DNA of 64,000 bases from Adineta vaga (lineage: Eukaryota > Rotifera), in assembly GCA_021613535.1 (NCBI GenBank), contig CP075492.1:11656001-11720000 (forward strand). The letters are read 5' to 3'. Below, piece after piece: positions 60,184 through 64,000 of the stretch. Each line of letters begins with the position of its first letter. Position 1 is the first letter of the stretch. The translations under genes were made by a program, and so were the position numbers. A model generated the notes under the pieces. It was given only the letters and a program-made list of their open reading frames with translations. It was not told the origin of the DNA and searched no databases.

Positions 60184-62141
60184 ACATGAAATAGAATCAT
60201 TCGAGAATATTCTGGTGCTTATCCTGTATTATTCTTTTTTGTTGTTGTTATTGTTGTATCATTGTGTTCTTTATTTATTTAATACACATCTATTCTATTT
60301 TTTATAAACAAGTAAAAAACCAGAAGAGATATATATTACAATATTTCGAATAAATTAGTAGATTTCCGTATTGCAAATCTACTAGAGATTGTAATAGAAT
60401 TAGAATGTGTTACTACATTTCAATGATACAAAACTGGCATCGTATTGTATTGTTCGTAAATGAGAATTTGTTTCTTTACTATGTGGTGACTAAGAAAATG
60501 ATTAGAAAAATTATTCTTATCTTTTATTTTATCTAAAAGAGTTAAATACATTAACAAGTGATATAAAATTTCTTTTAACGTTCAACATTATTGAACTTTG
60601 TGATAGTGGAATATATCAACTTGAAATAGATAAACGCAACATGTTCTTTTTCCTTTTTATACGCTCATCTTTTGTGAGTATCGAAATTTTGTTTTTTTCC
60701 TTTTCTGAAACAAAGGGTTATAGCGTCATAAATACAGTCGTTAAAATGCTAAAAGTTTGTTTGCTTAAAACAACCAGATTGCAGCATTTTATAAATCATG
60801 AAAGGATCGAGGAACTCGAATCTGATGTTAGTTTTGGGTGAATCATTATATGTAACCTATTTTGATCCTTCTCTCTCAAGAAACGCAATGCTTCACCGAT
60901 GTTTATTCAAATTCCATCAAAAGTTATCGATAATAATGAATTTGAAATTGATGCCAGTTCTGTCTAATCGATTTCACCTGGGTCTCTTGCCTTTCTCTTC
61001 AAAAGTGATAGAAATTAATAAACTGAATGGTGTTCGTGGTTGTATGTGCCATTGGCGAACCATTTACGAATACTGAGTAAAAGATTCAGTAATAACTTCA
61101 TAAAAAACTGCAGTTCAATTAATCGGCAAAATAGATACGCGACTTATATCAGCTTTGTTTAAATATTTGTGCGTCGTGGACTAATAGCATATGTTACATT
61201 TGTAATGTTGTCAGCAAGAGCAGTATAAACTTACAAAATATGACGAAATCACCGTTTTCTGAGATAGATAGATAAATAAATATACTATCAGAATGATTAT
61301 GATTCAATATGTATTCATTATCGACTTTCACTATTATACTAACGAATAGCACTTGCAAACAAACTACAGACCAGATGATTCTTAGAGATCTACTATAAAT
61401 ATAGATTTTATTTCCGTTTAAAAAGAATTAAAGAATATAATCTACACTCTCTATTTTAAATCGAAATAATTAAATTTTAACGGCACCTAGAGTAAATCGA
61501 ATATATTTTTTTCATTGTCGCTAGTATCGATCAAAATATTTCTATTGGATTAATAAGAATGAATGAAGAATATATTTTTACAATATTTATTTGTTCATTT
61601 TTCTTACCCAAGTCTTCCAATACTATAATATATATATATATATATATATCGATTGATATCATTTATGAATTGATATAAACAATTATCAACATTTTTACAC
61701 TCAAGATGTGCATTAACAAAATATATGCAAGAGAAAAATCAAATTATTATCAGAAAAAACACATGACATGATGTTCAACTAACTTAAACAAATCAATTTG
61801 TTTTTACTTGTTATCTTCTTTCATATTGATTCATAAGATTCAAATAAAAAAAAGGCGACTTATACATATGATAGTTTTCTTACCAAAAAAATAATACACT
61901 TTAGATCTCTTTTTTCAGATCGTAAGTATAACTAGTAAGTATATTTGTGTGTAAATAGTTGTTCGAACACTTAAACATAATAACTGGTATATATTTATCG
62001 TTTTAGGTCACTATCAAGATATGGATATGCTTTATATTTATTTTCTTTATGCATATTTTTTTCTTAACATTTGTTCTATTTATTGAACTGTGAATTAATT
62101 CATTGTAAACTTGTTTAGATTTCGTGTTGTATTCCAGCACG
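60184..62141. other. Intergenic region between NALCN and ARGLU1
   Basis: About 2 kb with no convincing exon. It includes the NALCN 3' UTR, a TA repeat near 61630-61650, and two overlapping open frames (60641-60841 and 60798-61076, +) with no family resemblance or splice context. Confidence 0.45.
61629..61649. repeat. TA dinucleotide repeat
   Basis: About ten TA units directly visible in the spacer upstream of ARGLU1. Confidence 0.85.
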
Positions 62142-63140
62142 ATGGGTCGATCACGTAGTCCGTCGAATAAAAAACATAAACATCGCAAATCGTCTCGCGA
62201 TCGTGACAGATCAAAAGATCGAAGTGTAGCTAGTTCATCACAACGACATAAATCACGTTCACCTGATCGAGAGAAAAAATCGAAACGGTAAGATGAATAC
62301 AGGTCGATCTGAACATATCTGATCCTATCTCTGTATTTAGATCTCGTCGTCGATCGAGTGAATCATCCAATGATGGCCGCGATGATTCAGTCTTAGCAAT
62401 AGGTCGAATGGCAAGCATCAGTGAATTAACTGATTTAACAGCTCGTAAAAAAGCCGAAGTAGAACGGTTAGCTGAACTCGAACGAGAACGCATGCAATTA
62501 TTGTAAATACTGATTGATTTCATTGAACTTGTGCGTTCAGACCAGAATTTTCTTTGTCTTAGACGTCAAAAAGAAACTCGTGAAAATTTAATTCAAACTG
62601 AAGTTGAACGTCGTGTCAAAGAAATTGTTGAAACACGTGTACGAGAAGAATTAGAACGTCGAAAAGATGAAATTGAAAATGAAGTTAAACGACGTGTTGA
62701 TGTTCTTAAACGATCTATGGAAAAACAAATGTTACTTGAACTTGAAAAACGAAATAATGATGAAATGCGAAGATTAATTTCTAAAGAAGTGAGTTTATTG
62801 AATAGAAGTTTATTTTTTTTCCTTATATGAAATTTTTGCAGGAAGACGAAAGAAAGAAACGTGAAGATTTAGAACGAATTCTTGCAGAAAATGAACGTAA
62901 ATTGTCGGAAGCAGAAAAACGTATCGTAAGTAGAAACATTCTTTTGAATTGATGATATTTTTCTTTTGTTTTTAGGCTGAAGAAGAAGAAAAACTACGTA
63001 CTGAACAATTACGTCTAATGGAAGATCGTGAACGATTCGAACGACAATTAGGCAAGCAACATGCCAAAGAACAAAATCTTATTCTCGGAAAGAATAAGAC
63101 AAGAGAAAAAATTTCCTTTTCTTTAAATAGTGCTCGCTAA
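62142..63140 (+). CDS. ARGLU1: Arginine and glutamate-rich protein 1 (ARGLU1)
   Basis: Starts MGRSRSPSNKKHKHRKSSRD at ATG 62142, five nt after a splice-acceptor-like CCAG, and ends KISFSLNSAR with TAA at 63140. The N-terminal third is Arg/Ser-rich like a splicing factor. The rest is a long charged coiled coil (RVREELERRKDEIENEVKRR; EKQMLLELEKRN; REDLERILAENERKLSEAEK), followed by the family signature LILGKNKTREKISFSL. In vertebrates ARGLU1 is a nuclear splicing modulator and Mediator-associated coactivator. Five exons with short introns; no domain is missing. The next gene starts only 93 bp after the stop. Confidence 0.92.
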
Positions 63141-63233
63141 TATTCTCTTTTGTTTGTTTTGGACTTGTACAGTTTTCTTCTTTTTGTGTATTAAATGAAA
63201 ACGTTGCTTCAATTCAGTCTTTCTTCATTTCAG
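63141..63233 (+). promoter_or_regulatory. Short intergenic with ATTAAA signal and abutting splice acceptor
   Basis: The 93-bp gap has a poly(A)-type ATTAAA at 63190-63195. It is followed 38 bp later by a pyrimidine-rich acceptor (CTTTCTTCATTTCAG) that ends directly before ATG 63234. This is the layout of a trans-spliced operon junction. A promoter plus 5' UTR intron would need more room, but cannot be excluded. Confidence 0.5.
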
Positions 63234-64000
63234 ATGAATAATATGAAATACATCTTCGACAACAATCGAGTAAGTGTATGCCATTTTAAATGAATCGATG
63301 ATCATTCATGTACAGCTGTTGCACATTCGTTCTTTTTTGTACTGGAATATATTTTTTTATTTGAAAAGAAAATATCATTAGCTATTCGTAGCCACACCCT
63401 GGTCACGAATTTTATTTGTCAAGCTGATGCCAACATAAAGATATAAATATCTATGTTTTCCTTTTTAGAAATGATTAGAATCTTTCACTAATAAATTTTT
63501 GACATAAATTGTATTCGATTTCAAACATCTGTAATGGGTACTTTATCAGAGGTTTGTTCGAATTCAAAAACAATTGTAATTAGTAAAAATAATTCTTTAT
63601 TTTTCGTATTTTTAGGCCGGTGCTGATCGACTTGCTAGTGAAGACAATAAAAAGGATAGTGGTGAAAAATTTGCACGAGCAGATGTTAGTTCATCTTACT
63701 ATTCGACTGTATTTATACTTAAATTACTTTTTGTTTTAATAGAGTGAAGAATGTTCAACAAAAACATCACTCATTTTCTCACTTAATGAAGAAGTTGGTG
63801 CTTTAGCAAGAGCCCTACATGTCTTCGAGGTAAGACGAGATATCCTATTCGAAGAATCTTTCTTATTCTGACCATTCATTTAGTTGTTCATATTTTTTTA
63901 ATCAGGTTCGAAATTCTAAGCGCTATTGCTTCTTCTTCTTGATAATGATTACTAATAATACATCTTTCTTCTGTGAGAGCATAAACATTCTTTGACCTCT
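63234..64000 (+). CDS. Aromatic amino acid hydroxylase, N-terminal fragment (gene leaves window)
   Basis: Exons 63234-63269, 63616-63684 and 63743-63829 join in phase 0 to give 64 residues. A GTAAGA donor follows and the gene continues past the window end. Residues 44-64 carry the start of the regulatory ACT domain (TSLIFSLNEEVGALARALHV), a signature of phenylalanine and related hydroxylases (PAH, TPH). The tetrahydrobiopterin/iron catalytic domain lies outside the window. The first intron (346 bp) is long for this region. Phenylalanine hydroxylase is the best guess, tryptophan hydroxylase the main alternative. Confidence 0.75.

Noticed and set aside
60641-61076. Two overlapping open frames downstream of NALCN
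   Set aside because: No recognisable domain and no splice sites joining them; likely 3' UTR or spacer.

Overview
The window is AT-rich animal nuclear DNA. Genes are split by many very short GT-AG introns, mostly about 50-70 bp. They include animal-specific families: a NALCN sodium-leak channel, a HECTD1-type ubiquitin ligase, a myosin-XV-like MyTH4-FERM protein, rhodopsin-type receptors and MAM-domain membrane proteins. Intron size, compactness and the style of the F-box, GPCR and MAM paralogs suggest a rotifer, most likely a bdelloid. That assignment is inference from gene style; I could not run a search. I saw no tRNA, rRNA, CRISPR array or intact transposon.

Layout. Bases 998-4145 (+): an orphan protein and a small four-helix membrane protein. 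Bases 4511-9064 (-): a five-exon gene resembling the catalytic region of animal MULE-like/DDE transposases, and a Gln-rich C2H2-like zinc-finger gene whose 3' end is unresolved. Bases 10230-18956 (-): HECTD1. Bases 19295-23564 (-): two tandem F-box paralogs. Bases 24044-29356 (-): two tandem MAM-domain type I membrane protein paralogs that share a 200-bp perfectly identical tract running through an intron. Bases 29694-33150 (-): elongation factor eEF2. Bases 34262-36045 (-): a BTB/BACK protein. Bases 36420-42037 (+): a myosin-XV tail homologue with no motor. Bases 44524-47864: two convergent orphan GPCRs. Bases 48288-50537 (-): an ARM-like/MYND protein. Bases 53042-60183 (+): NALCN. Bases 62142-63140 (+): ARGLU1. 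From 63234 (+): the first 64 codons of an aromatic amino acid hydroxylase cut by the window end.

The most interesting signal is in NALCN. Two adjacent in-frame exons (55441-55587 and 55693-55830) both encode the domain II pore loop and S6, with the same phase and the same start and end context. One puts Asp and the other Lys at the selectivity-filter position. Domain III carries Glu where vertebrate NALCN has Lys. The gene can therefore encode either an E-D-E-E (calcium-channel-like) or an E-K-E-E (sodium-selective-like) filter by mutually exclusive splicing. Alternative domain II pore exons in NALCN are, as I recall, known in some invertebrates; the Asp version may be new.

Second-tier signals are the motorless myosin-XV tail, the gene-conversion tract in the MAM pair, the possible trans-spliced ARGLU1-hydroxylase gene pair (93-bp spacing, ATTAAA, then a splice acceptor directly abutting ATG) and the transposase-like host gene.
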